Source: Crocinitomicaceae bacterium
GTDB lineage: Bacteria; Bacteroidota; Bacteroidia; Flavobacteriales_D; Crocinitomicaceae
Length of the DNA stretch: 61,812 bases
Assembly (NCBI GenBank): GCA_017984635.1
Contig: JAGNZC010000013.1
Location: 1 to 61,812, forward strand
Direction of reading: 5' to 3'
Both the position numbers and the translations under genes were made by a program. Below, one piece after another: positions 54,107 through 61,812 of this stretch; position 1 is the stretch's first letter, and each line of letters opens with the position of its first letter. The notes beneath the pieces were generated by a model, which did not search any database, had not been told where the DNA came from, and saw only the letters and a program-made list of their open reading frames with translations.

Positions 54107-55390
54107 TTAAATAGCATCAAAATAGTTTTCAAAATAAGCATCTGTAAATAATGGACATGCAACTAGTTTTCGTTTTTGATGAAATATTGATTCCAGTTGT
54201 TTCACATCTTGTTGGAGAAGTTTTTTTGCAATTTCAAGTTGAAAAAAGGAGCTGTACACTTCAATAAATTCTTGATAACTGTGTCGAATTGCTGTATGAT
54301 TGATGTTCAGTAAATGGTTATTTGCTTTCAAAAATTGTTGTTTTTTGAGCAATAATCCTACTTGATATACTTGGTGAATTGCAACGTGTGAAATATGATA
54401 TTTTAGTTGAATGGTAGTGAAAAGCGCTTCAAACGTTTCAATACTTTTTCCAAGAGATGAAGATGGAAAGGCCATACTTTGCACCCGTGGTTCGTATAAA
54501 AGTTCAGAGATCATCTGAGGTTCTTTTTTAAGACGCGCCTTCATTTTGCTTATGAGTGTTGCTTTTTCAGTTTCAGAATCAGTAGTTAACATTTTTATTC
54601 CGAAGATTCTTCCAAATAATATGGGGTGTTGGTTTGTTTCTAATTCTGGAAGGATAGCAAGCAAGGAAACATGGGGTAATTCATTGGCCAATAAACACCG
54701 CCAAATTTTAATAGAGGCAACAAAAAGAAGTGTTTCATTGTCTAAATTCTTTTGTCTGGACAACTCATTTATCCAATCTCCATATTTTCCAAATAATTGA
54801 CCATAATCGATATAAATTTTAACAACGAGATCTCTGAAATTGGGTTCCTTCAAAAGTTGACTTTCTAATTTTTTATCGGAAAAATCGCGAAAACATGCAC
54901 CCACTCCTACACCAATTTGTAGCACATCATCGTAAGATAAGTTTGCAAATTGAAAAGAGGGTTCTCTAAAAAGCTGAAGTAAATTAGGTAAATCACCTTT
55001 CCGTATTAATTCTCTTATACAAATGACAAGGGATAAGGTGAAATGATCCCGTTGTTTTTTTTTGGTTTGTAAAAGATCAATTAGCGCATCTGTGTTTCCT
55101 TGAGAAAGTAAAACAAATAAGCGTTCCCAAGATGGCCACGTATACGTTTCAGTGAAGCGTCGACAGAAAACAGCATATGATTCGTATCCGCAATAGTTTG
55201 CTAGTAAGTTAAGCGAACTTTCCCGAGGTTTTCGGTATTCCGCGAGTCCGAACAATCTCCGTAAGGTATTGTAAGATAGCATCACACCAATGTGCTCGTA
55301 GATATCTTGAGCGAGCGCTTCGCAGTCACCACGGTTAATAATTTTTTTATTAAACGTATTTTCAATCTCGTTTTTCAGCTCGTCAATCAT
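54107..55390 (-). CDS. Unrecognised helical protein with a possible DNA-binding N-terminus
   Basis: 427 residues without a signal peptide or membrane helix. The N-terminal 80 residues (INRGDCEALAQDIYEHIGVMLS, then YNTLRRLFGLAEYRKPRESSL and LANYCGYESYAVFCRRF) form a helical module that I recall in several Bacteroidota proteins, possibly HTH-like. The remainder (about 90-425) is all-helical and TPR- or HEAT-like, with pairs such as LLSQGNTDALIDLLQ. No family name is certain. It may be a regulator with a protein-binding repeat domain. It is transcribed away from the exported protein gene at 55599. Confidence 0.7.
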   Translation of the reverse strand: MIDELKNEIENTFNKKIINRGDCEALAQDIYEHIGVMLSYNTLRRLFGLAEYRKPRESSLNLLANYCGYESYAVFCRRFTETYTWPSWERLFVLLSQGNTDALIDLLQTKKKQRDHFTLSLVICIRELIRKGDLPNLLQLFREPSFQFANLSYDDVLQIGVGVGACFRDFSDKKLESQLLKEPNFRDLVVKIYIDYGQLFGKYGDWINELSRQKNLDNETLLFVASIKIWRCLLANELPHVSLLAILPELETNQHPILFGRIFGIKMLTTDSETEKATLISKMKARLKKEPQMISELLYEPRVQSMAFPSSSLGKSIETFEALFTTIQLKYHISHVAIHQVYQVGLLLKKQQFLKANNHLLNINHTAIRHSYQEFIEVYSSFFQLEIAKKLLQQDVKQLESIFHQKRKLVACPLFTDAYFENYFDAI

Positions 55391-55553
55391 GCTGTAACTG
55401 TATCGCTTTTCAATTTAAAATGAACCACAGGTTGTTTCAACTTTTTGTTGATACCGAATCAATTCTCTTTACAAATATACGTATTTCAATTGCTATGTTT
55501 TGAGAACCAATTTAATGTATCAAGAGTGTATCAAATAGCTATTGTTGTATCCT

Positions 55554-55561
55554 TACGTTTG
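55554..55561 (+). promoter_or_regulatory. Candidate -7 box (TACGTTTG)
   Basis: Exact TAnnTTTG match 37 nt before the ATG at 55599, in the 208-nt divergent gap. No other structure was seen there. Confidence 0.45.
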
Positions 55562-55598
55562 TGTAAGATTTTAACCTTTCAACATTAAACAGACCCAA

Positions 55599-56492
55599 AT
55601 GCATACGCGAAACTTTTGTTTATCAGTTCTAGTTTTTGGTTTATTTACATCTATCTCATTTGCTCAAGTGGGCATAGGCACCAATACACCAGCACCTTCG
55701 GCACAATTGGATGTTACGAGTACGGAAAAAGGATTTTTACCTCCAAGAATGACTTCTGCGCAACGCGATTTAATCGCAACTCCAGCTACAGGTTTGTTGA
55801 TCTTTCAAACGGATAATACAGCAGGGTATTATTTTTATGATGGAACGGCTTGGGTTGGGTTAGGGTCTAGTACTACAAATAATAATACGAGCAGTAATTC
55901 AACGATTGGAATGACAATGTATGAAATACAACAATCAAATGCACCAATGTTCAGCACTATTTTGTGTTCAAATAATAGAAAGTTTTATACTAAAATACCA
56001 ACTACAGATGCTTCAGTCTTAACATTAACATCTTCAGCAACTACATATACAAGTTCAACACCTTCATTATATGGTGCGAGTTATGCCATATCATTTACTG
56101 TTACAGATACAATTTACCTAACATTTAATACAGTTTCAGGAGGATCTCCTACTCCTTTATTATACATAGATGATTCTGATATCAATAATGGAATAGGGTA
56201 TAGAATTAATCAAAATTATCCAAATACATCTTATACAGCTCCAAACACCGCTCATTTTTATTACTTATTTCCAGGTCAATTTTACAGATTAGTTATTGAA
56301 GCCCCTTCAACTTCTTTTAGTTTAAAAACTTCTTCTACTTGGTCCTGCCCAAATCCAAACCTAACCAATCTTCAATTTCATCGAATGGAATCCAGCCAAA
56401 CATCTTATGTTAGTTCTACTACTATGATAACAACTTATGACTTTAATATTAGAAATATATTATCATCATATAATTGGCTTATTACAGAGTAA
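55599..56492 (+). CDS. Exported protein with Bacteroidota VGIGTNTP surface module
   Basis: 297 residues. A signal peptide ends at SFAQ, followed directly by VGIGTNTPAPSAQLDVTSTEKGFLPPRM, the start of a widespread Bacteroidota exported module, and a GYYFYDGTAWVGLG strand (to about 90). A Ser/Asn/Thr linker leads to a beta-rich domain (about 105-297) that I do not recognise. No T9SS C-terminal domain is visible, so the final location (periplasm, outer membrane or surface) is open. A terminator follows at 56538. Confidence 0.8.
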   Translation: MHTRNFCLSVLVFGLFTSISFAQVGIGTNTPAPSAQLDVTSTEKGFLPPRMTSAQRDLIATPATGLLIFQTDNTAGYYFYDGTAWVGLGSSTTNNNTSSNSTIGMTMYEIQQSNAPMFSTILCSNNRKFYTKIPTTDASVLTLTSSATTYTSSTPSLYGASYAISFTVTDTIYLTFNTVSGGSPTPLLYIDDSDINNGIGYRINQNYPNTSYTAPNTAHFYYLFPGQFYRLVIEAPSTSFSLKTSSTWSCPNPNLTNLQFHRMESSQTSYVSSTTMITTYDFNIRNILSSYNWLITE

Positions 56493-56537
56493 TTAAACCC
56501 TCAACTATATTAAACTATCCAATACAACCAAAACCAA

Positions 56538-56578
56538 ATGATGCAGCATGGAATACTTTCATGTTGTGTCATTTTTTT
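56538..56578 (+). terminator. Rho-independent terminator
   Basis: The stem ATGATGCAGCATG paired with CATGTTGTGTCAT (three G-U pairs) encloses a 9-nt loop, followed by seven T. It ends the transcript of the exported protein gene. Confidence 0.7.
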
Positions 56579-56923
56579 GTTGAAACATACTTTTTTTTTC
56601 AAAATCGGTTTACTACTTGAAGAATAATGTGCATTTTTCCAAGTATAACACTATTTAGGATTACTTTTTAACCAATAATTAACCCTAAAAAGATTTAGAT
56701 TACTCTGCTCACAATTGAATCAATCAATTTAAATTTATAGATATAACTATATAAAAATCAAGTATATATATTATTTAATTGAGTTAATAAGTGTACTAAT
56801 AAGGATTGTTTCCCTGAATAAAATGGAATATTTTACCCTAATATGATAAAAATCATCATTTTTTAATAGATAATGTTGTTATTTTGCAAATTCTTATTTG
56901 AGATAAGTTAAAATTTTACAACT
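56579..56923. other. AT-rich gap upstream of the giant adhesin gene
   Basis: About 345 nt without a gene, with TATATA-rich stretches (56738-56775) and a TTATTTG sequence near 56895-56902 that is close to, but not a match for, the TAnnTTTG box. It presumably holds the adhesin promoter. No hairpin or RNA gene was seen. Confidence 0.5.
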
Positions 56924-59900
56924 ATGGTTAGATTTTTAGATTCTTTACGTAACTACCACTTTTTAAAAAGTCTTATTTTATTGGCTAGTTTAACGTTCGC
57001 AACAAGTCAATTGTATTCACAGTTTTACATAACTGTACCATTCACTAATGGTTTCGTTGGAGACAATACAGCCAATAACCAATCAACAAACGCTTATTAT
57101 ACTGCTGGTGCAGTAGGTGTTGGTTTGGGTTGGACTAACATGCAATTTGCTCAAAACTCGACAGCTTCCATTTTTACATTACAAGGTAACGACATCGTTG
57201 GTAGTGTTGTTGTAACAGATGCAAGTGGTACTGAAAAAACAATCAATGGTTTTATCAAATGGCGTGCTCCAAGTGGAACAGTTACTACGATGTGCTTTCA
57301 ACCAACAACAGGTACAAATGTTACCCTAGCAACAAACGGAACAAATGGTAGTTCAACTTATACAATAACAGATACAAAATATATTGGGTTGACATTCAAT
57401 GGTCAAACGTTGACTATTTCTGGTGTTCCTGGCACAGTTTCAGGTAATGCCGCGACAAATGGTCTATTAGATGCCTTAAACAATTATTTGGCACTGTTTC
57501 CAAAATTAACAATTGGAGACGCTACGGTAGTTGAAGGTACAGCAACAGTGAATGTTCCTGTTACATTGTCAGCGGCACCTTCAACAGATGTAAAAGTATA
57601 TTTTGCTGTTGGTGATAGCTCTGCTGTGATCAATTCCGATTTTTTAACACCAACGATTCCAGCTGCTGGTTACTTTACCTTTTTAGCATCTCAACCGACT
57701 ATTTTAACTAAAAACATCACGATTCCAATTGTAAATGATGCGATCAATGAACCTACTGAGTATTTTAAAGTTATCTTATCAGATCCAACAAATGCGTCGA
57801 TTACAGACGGACTAGGAATCGTAACAATTACGGATAACGATCCTGTTCCAACAGCTGATGCAGGTCCGGCAACTGGTGTAATCTGTTCTACTGGTAATTA
57901 TACAACTACTGGAACAGCTTCAAATGGAACAATTGCTTGGACAAGTTCAGGTACTGGAACTTTTGCAAACGCTAGCTTAGGTGCAACGTTGTATACTCCA
58001 AGTGTTGCAGATATCACTGCAGGAACGGTGACATTAACAATGACCGTAAATGGAAATGGTTTGACAGTGAGTGATAATGTAGTTTTAACCATCAATCCAA
58101 TTCCTACAAATATTAGTGCAACTGTTTCAACACAACCATCTAGTACTGTTTCAACAGGTACCATTACAGTTTCTGCTCCAACAGGCGTAAACTATTCATA
58201 TAGTGTTAATAGCTCAACGTACCAATCAGGATTAACATTTTCAAGTTTAGCTCCTGGAAGTTATTCTGTAACAGTAAAAAATAACACGTCAGGGTGTATA
58301 TCAACTCCTGTATCATTAACAGTCAACACTTACTTAATACCACCTGCACCAGCTGTTGCGGCTGGAACTTGTGATCCTGAGTCATTATATGACTTAATAG
58401 TAAGTGCATTTCATCAATCGGTGGCACAAAAAAATGATGGTTCTTGGTCAGGATGGGGACAGCACATGAATTCTGATGGTTCAACAGCTGCTACAACTCC
58501 ACAAGATATTATTGTTGCAAATTATCCAGGTTTAACTGGAACTCCATTAATTACAACAACTGCTAGTAATATACTTGATGAACAATCCGTATTATTAACT
58601 ACGACAGGTTTGTTTGCTTGGGGTGTTGAAGGTGTTACGATTCCGAATGCAGTTACATCTAGTACAGCATTTCAGAAAATAACAGTCAATGGAAAAACGG
58701 ACGGTTTACCAATAGGAGTTGCTCCATCTGATGTTGTTTCATTGGTAGCAATCAATAAAAATTTAATTGTAAGAACATTAGCAGGAAATGCTTACATATT
58801 GAGTTGTAATACTTCAGGTGTTACAACTGCAAATTTATATGGAGATGGAAGTACAAGTATCAATAATAATTGGCATCAAGTAAAAATTAATGCTACAACT
58901 GTTTTAAGTAATATTATTGCTTTAAGAGGTCAAGTTGCCAGTGATACAAAAGGAGCATTTGTTGCTTTAACTTACAGTGCTTCAGGGTATAAAGCCTACA
59001 CATGGGGAATGAGTGCTTACAAAGGTGATAATACTGTAGCGTCTGCTTTAGGATATGCTACTGAAATGACTTTGCCAAGTGGCGTAACACCACGAATGAT
59101 TGCTATCACAGGTGGATTTTATGATGCAGCAAACACAAATACCCCATTGCAGAGAAATAATTCTTACTATTTAGTAGCTACAAATGGCAATGTTTATGGA
59201 TTAGGAGCGAATGATGTAAAGCAATTAGGGGATTTAACAACTACAGAGCGTAAAACTTGGGTGCAACCAAAATTAAATGCCACAACGTTTTTAACGAATG
59301 TAAAATACTTAAGCGCACAAGAACATGATTCACGTCACCCAGCAGCAGGTGTTATTACAAATACTGGAGATCTTTACTTATGGGGACAAAATGGAGGAAA
59401 TATGTTGGGTAGTAGTAACACTGACGCTTCATTTGATCCATTCTTACCAAGTGGTTTTACTTCGGGTGTGGATATTGCAAAAGTCATGGAAGTTGGTGGA
59501 CACACGACAGTTTATTTAAAAGAAAACAGTGCGAAATTTTGTTATGTTGGACACAAAACACAAGGGAGTATGGGGGATGGAATTACAACAAGTTCTAATC
59601 CGTTTACGTTTAACTGTGATGCTACCCCTGTAATAAATATTTGTGGTTCTACAGGTTGGGATTTAGGAGATGCGCCTATAGTATATGAAAATGGTGGCGG
59701 TAGTAATTATGCACAACATTTTTATGTTGAGAATAGCGCACTATTATATTTAGGCACTTCAGCACCAATTGCAAATGATGATAATCCACACAGTGTAATT
59801 ATTGCGACAGATAACAATGGTACAAATGGTGATGGAGCCGAAGAAAATGGTATTGCATCTTTTCCTACAATTTTAAATACAGCAACTACTTATTCATTTG

Positions 59901-61812
59901 ATGTTTCATTGTTGAATAATACGAATTTAACAGCAAATTTATATGTTTGGGTCGACTGGAACAACAATGGTAAGTTTGAAGCATCTGAGTATAAGTCGAC
60001 TACAGCTGCAACAAGTGCTTCACCTCAAACAAAAACAATTTCTTATACTGGTTTATCTGGACTTACAGATGGAAGAAGATATGTAAGGGTTCGTTTGAGT
60101 ACCTATTCTAAAGCTGATGTTTCTGGAACAACAAATGTAGATGAACGTTCAATTGGTTTATTAATGGATGGTGAAATTGAAGATTATTCTTTGTTTGTAA
60201 CAACATCTAATCCAAATCCGAATCAGTTTCCAATTACAAACAATGTTACAAATGCGGCGGTTCTTCCATTGAATGCTTCAGCAACTGATATAGATGACGC
60301 TTCTTCATCTGATCCTGATGGAACAGTAGTAGCTTATAGAATAATTACTTTACCTACTAATGGTACATTATACAAACAAGTTGGGTTGAGTTTAATAGCA
60401 ATGGCAGCAAATGAAGCGATTGTTGCAGCAGATTTCGCAGTATTGAAATACCAACCTGGAGCAAATTACGGTGGGAATGATGTGTTTACATATGCTGCAA
60501 TTGATGATGATGGCGCAGAAGATCAAACTCCAGCTAATTTTAATATTGTTGTTTTTGTTGTTTCTCCATCTTCTGATGCAGGTCTAGCAGCAGCTACAAT
60601 TTGTGCTAATTCTACTTTAACATTAAATGGAACAGCAACAAATGGAACATTACTTTGGTCAACATTAGGTACAGGTACATTTAGCAATGATACTATAAGT
60701 AATCCAATTTATACCCCTAGTACAGCAGATAAAGCAGCGGGATCAGTTAAATTAAAATTAACGGTAACAGGAACTTCTTCCACTGCTGTTGATAGTATTA
60801 TCGTGACAATTGCTCCTCTACCGACAGTAGATGCTGGTAATGCTTCAGCTGCTGTTTGCTCAGGTAATAATCTATCTTTAAATGGAACAGCAACAAATGG
60901 AACTTCAGTTTGGTCATCAACTGGAAGCGGATCATTTGGAAATGCTAATTCATTAACAACTACTTTTTCGCCAAGTGCTTCAGATATAACGAATGGTTCA
61001 ATTAAATTATATTTAACCAATACAGGAACTGGAAGCTGTTCTTCAGCAATTCTAAAAGATAGTATACAACTTTTGATTACTGCAACTCCAAGCACACCAG
61101 CAGGAAGTGTAACTGTTCAACCAACATGTGCAACAACAACAGGAACGATTGTATTCACAACGCAATCAGGCGTTGAATACAGCATTGATGGCACAACGTA
61201 CCAAACGAGTGCAACCTTCACAGGAGTAGTAGCAGGAAGTTATACCTTAAAAGTACGTTCAACAACAGATAATACATGTACCGCAACAGGTTCTTCGGTA
61301 ACAGTAAATGCTGTACCAAGTGCGCCAAGCACTCCAGCAGGAAGTGTAACTGTTCAACCAACATGTGCAACAACAACAGGAACAATCGTATTCACTTCGC
61401 AATCAGGTGTTGAGTACAGTATAAATGGCACAACGTACCAAACGAGTGCAACCTTCACAGGAGTAGCAGCAGGAAGTTATACCTTAAAAGTACGATCAAC
61501 AACAGATAATACATGTACCGCAACAGGATCAGCAGTAACAGTAAATGCTGTACCAAGTGCACCAAGCACACCAGCAGGAAGTGTAACTGTTCAACCAACA
61601 TGTGCAACAACAACAGGAACGATTGTATTCACAACGCAATCAGGCGTTGAATACAGCATTGATGGCACAACGTACCAAACGAGTCCAACCTTCACAGGAG
61701 TAGTAGCAGGAAGTTATACCTTAAAAGTACGTTCAACAACAGATAATACATGTACCGCAACAGGTTCTTCGGTAACAGTAAATGCTGTACCAAGTGCGCC
61801 AAGCACTCCAGC
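56924..61812 (+). CDS. Giant multidomain repeat surface protein (3' partial)
   Basis: Reading from the ATG at 56924, I found no stop through the right edge: at least 1629 residues. A signal peptide (LKSLILLASLTFATSQ, ending LYSQ) is followed by a beta region, a Calx-beta domain (about 195-310, ending VTITDNDP), an Ig-like unit (about 311-392), a SprB-like repeat (about 393-470), an RCC1-like propeller region with WGQNG-type turns (about 490-900), a GEVED domain (about 905-1095), a cadherin-like segment, two further Ig-like units (about 1217-1385) and 79-residue tandem repeats from about 1389. A T9SS sorting signal would be expected beyond the window. Likely a gliding or adhesion protein. Confidence 0.9.
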   Translation, partial: MVRFLDSLRNYHFLKSLILLASLTFATSQLYSQFYITVPFTNGFVGDNTANNQSTNAYYTAGAVGVGLGWTNMQFAQNSTASIFTLQGNDIVGSVVVTDASGTEKTINGFIKWRAPSGTVTTMCFQPTTGTNVTLATNGTNGSSTYTITDTKYIGLTFNGQTLTISGVPGTVSGNAATNGLLDALNNYLALFPKLTIGDATVVEGTATVNVPVTLSAAPSTDVKVYFAVGDSSAVINSDFLTPTIPAAGYFTFLASQPTILTKNITIPIVNDAINEPTEYFKVILSDPTNASITDGLGIVTITDNDPVPTADAGPATGVICSTGNYTTTGTASNGTIAWTSSGTGTFANASLGATLYTPSVADITAGTVTLTMTVNGNGLTVSDNVVLTINPIPTNISATVSTQPSSTVSTGTITVSAPTGVNYSYSVNSSTYQSGLTFSSLAPGSYSVTVKNNTSGCISTPVSLTVNTYLIPPAPAVAAGTCDPESLYDLIVSAFHQSVAQKNDGSWSGWGQHMNSDGSTAATTPQDIIVANYPGLTGTPLITTTASNILDEQSVLLTTTGLFAWGVEGVTIPNAVTSSTAFQKITVNGKTDGLPIGVAPSDVVSLVAINKNLIVRTLAGNAYILSCNTSGVTTANLYGDGSTSINNNWHQVKINATTVLSNIIALRGQVASDTKGAFVALTYSASGYKAYTWGMSAYKGDNTVASALGYATEMTLPSGVTPRMIAITGGFYDAANTNTPLQRNNSYYLVATNGNVYGLGANDVKQLGDLTTTERKTWVQPKLNATTFLTNVKYLSAQEHDSRHPAAGVITNTGDLYLWGQNGGNMLGSSNTDASFDPFLPSGFTSGVDIAKVMEVGGHTTVYLKENSAKFCYVGHKTQGSMGDGITTSSNPFTFNCDATPVINICGSTGWDLGDAPIVYENGGGSNYAQHFYVENSALLYLGTSAPIANDDNPHSVIIATDNNGTNGDGAEENGIASFPTILNTATTYSFDVSLLNNTNLTANLYVWVDWNNNGKFEASEYKSTTAATSASPQTKTISYTGLSGLTDGRRYVRVRLSTYSKADVSGTTNVDERSIGLLMDGEIEDYSLFVTTSNPNPNQFPITNNVTNAAVLPLNASATDIDDASSSDPDGTVVAYRIITLPTNGTLYKQVGLSLIAMAANEAIVAADFAVLKYQPGANYGGNDVFTYAAIDDDGAEDQTPANFNIVVFVVSPSSDAGLAAATICANSTLTLNGTATNGTLLWSTLGTGTFSNDTISNPIYTPSTADKAAGSVKLKLTVTGTSSTAVDSIIVTIAPLPTVDAGNASAAVCSGNNLSLNGTATNGTSVWSSTGSGSFGNANSLTTTFSPSASDITNGSIKLYLTNTGTGSCSSAILKDSIQLLITATPSTPAGSVTVQPTCATTTGTIVFTTQSGVEYSIDGTTYQTSATFTGVVAGSYTLKVRSTTDNTCTATGSSVTVNAVPSAPSTPAGSVTVQPTCATTTGTIVFTSQSGVEYSINGTTYQTSATFTGVAAGSYTLKVRSTTDNTCTATGSAVTVNAVPSAPSTPAGSVTVQPTCATTTGTIVFTTQSGVEYSIDGTTYQTSPTFTGVVAGSYTLKVRSTTDNTCTATGSSVTVNAVPSAPSTP
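61088..61812 (+). repeat. 237-bp in-frame tandem repeat (79 residues), A-B-A-B pattern
   Basis: Copies begin at 61088, 61325, 61562 and 61799 (the last cut by the window edge), each exactly 237 bp. Copies 1 and 3 share their variants (for example GTATTCACAACGCAATC and TTCTTCGGTAACAG), while copy 2 differs (ACTTCGCAATC, ATCAGCAGTAAC). The opening of copy 4 resembles copy 2 (GCGCCAAGCACTCC). The higher-order period is therefore 474 bp. Confidence 0.92.

Noticed and set aside
57898..61095. Short frames at 57898-58164 (-), 59325-59519 (+) and 60709-61095 (-)
   Set aside because: All are shadows of the uninterrupted plus-strand frame that begins at 56924.
61088..61812. CRISPR-like or satellite array
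   Set aside because: The 237-bp period is a multiple of three, there are no unique spacers, and the frame is open throughout, so it is a protein-coding repeat.

Overview
The window is a stretch of AT-rich chromosome from a Bacteroidota bacterium, most likely class Flavobacteriia. The evidence is the type IX secretion (T9SS) and gliding genes (PorP/SprF, GldH, type A and type B sorting domains), the TAnnTTTG promoter boxes, the long IspG, a DUF4175 protein and a b558-type succinate dehydrogenase. A Crocinitomicaceae-like relative of Fluviicola would fit, but that rank is a guess. Almost all of it is vertically inherited core genome. No prophage, insertion sequence or CRISPR array was seen.

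Layout. 1-2.7 kb: end of a cell-surface glycan locus (GT2, GT9, a divergent UbiA-like membrane protein). 2.7-8 kb: T9SS surface genes (PorP/SprF beside a CotH type B cargo, a lipoprotein, a DUF2490 protein). 8-11 kb: gldH-ricT-holB. 11-20.5 kb: an unrecognised exported protein with an internal duplication, an EamA permease, a GH3-like protein, a universal stress protein, an adenylate cyclase fused to an HD phosphohydrolase, RNase R and a LytTR response regulator. 20.5-21.15 kb: a gene-free, very AT-rich stretch. 21-25 kb: rpiB, an ECF sigma factor coupled to a membrane protein ending in a T9SS-type domain, tRNA-Cys, folB and gltX. 25-31 kb: DUF4175, an RsbW-like ATPase, ybeY and mnmG, with three parS centromere sites. 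31-38 kb: ispG, a desaturase, small RNA/DNA-binding proteins, a beta-barrel and a PA-domain T9SS cargo. 38-42 kb: the sdhCAB operon, interrupted by a four-helix-bundle gene. 42-47 kb: LD-carboxypeptidase, tadA, a Tat-exported pirin and the Pit/DUF47 phosphate operon. 47-49 kb: a phosphate-type porin. 49-61.8 kb: large T9SS surface proteins, mnmE, two unrecognised genes and a giant repeat adhesin that runs off the right edge.

How the parts fit together. Two perfect parS palindromes lie upstream of mnmG and a third near-perfect one lies just after it, which places the window close to the replication origin. Both subunits of the MnmE-MnmG tRNA-modification enzyme are encoded here. The divergent phosphate genes (pit-DUF47 and porin) share an intergenic region with four pairs of TTAAC-like half-sites at 11-bp spacing, which looks like a Pho-type operator. 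Several housekeeping genes (mnmE, LD-carboxypeptidase, and less exactly rnr and holB) have their promoter box only 4 nt before the start codon, which predicts leaderless mRNAs.

Least ordinary items: the sigma/anti-sigma-like pair whose periplasmic end is a T9SS-type domain, the cyclase-HD fusion, the parS cluster, the putative Pho operator array, and the giant adhesin from 56924 with an alternating A-B-A-B higher-order repeat.
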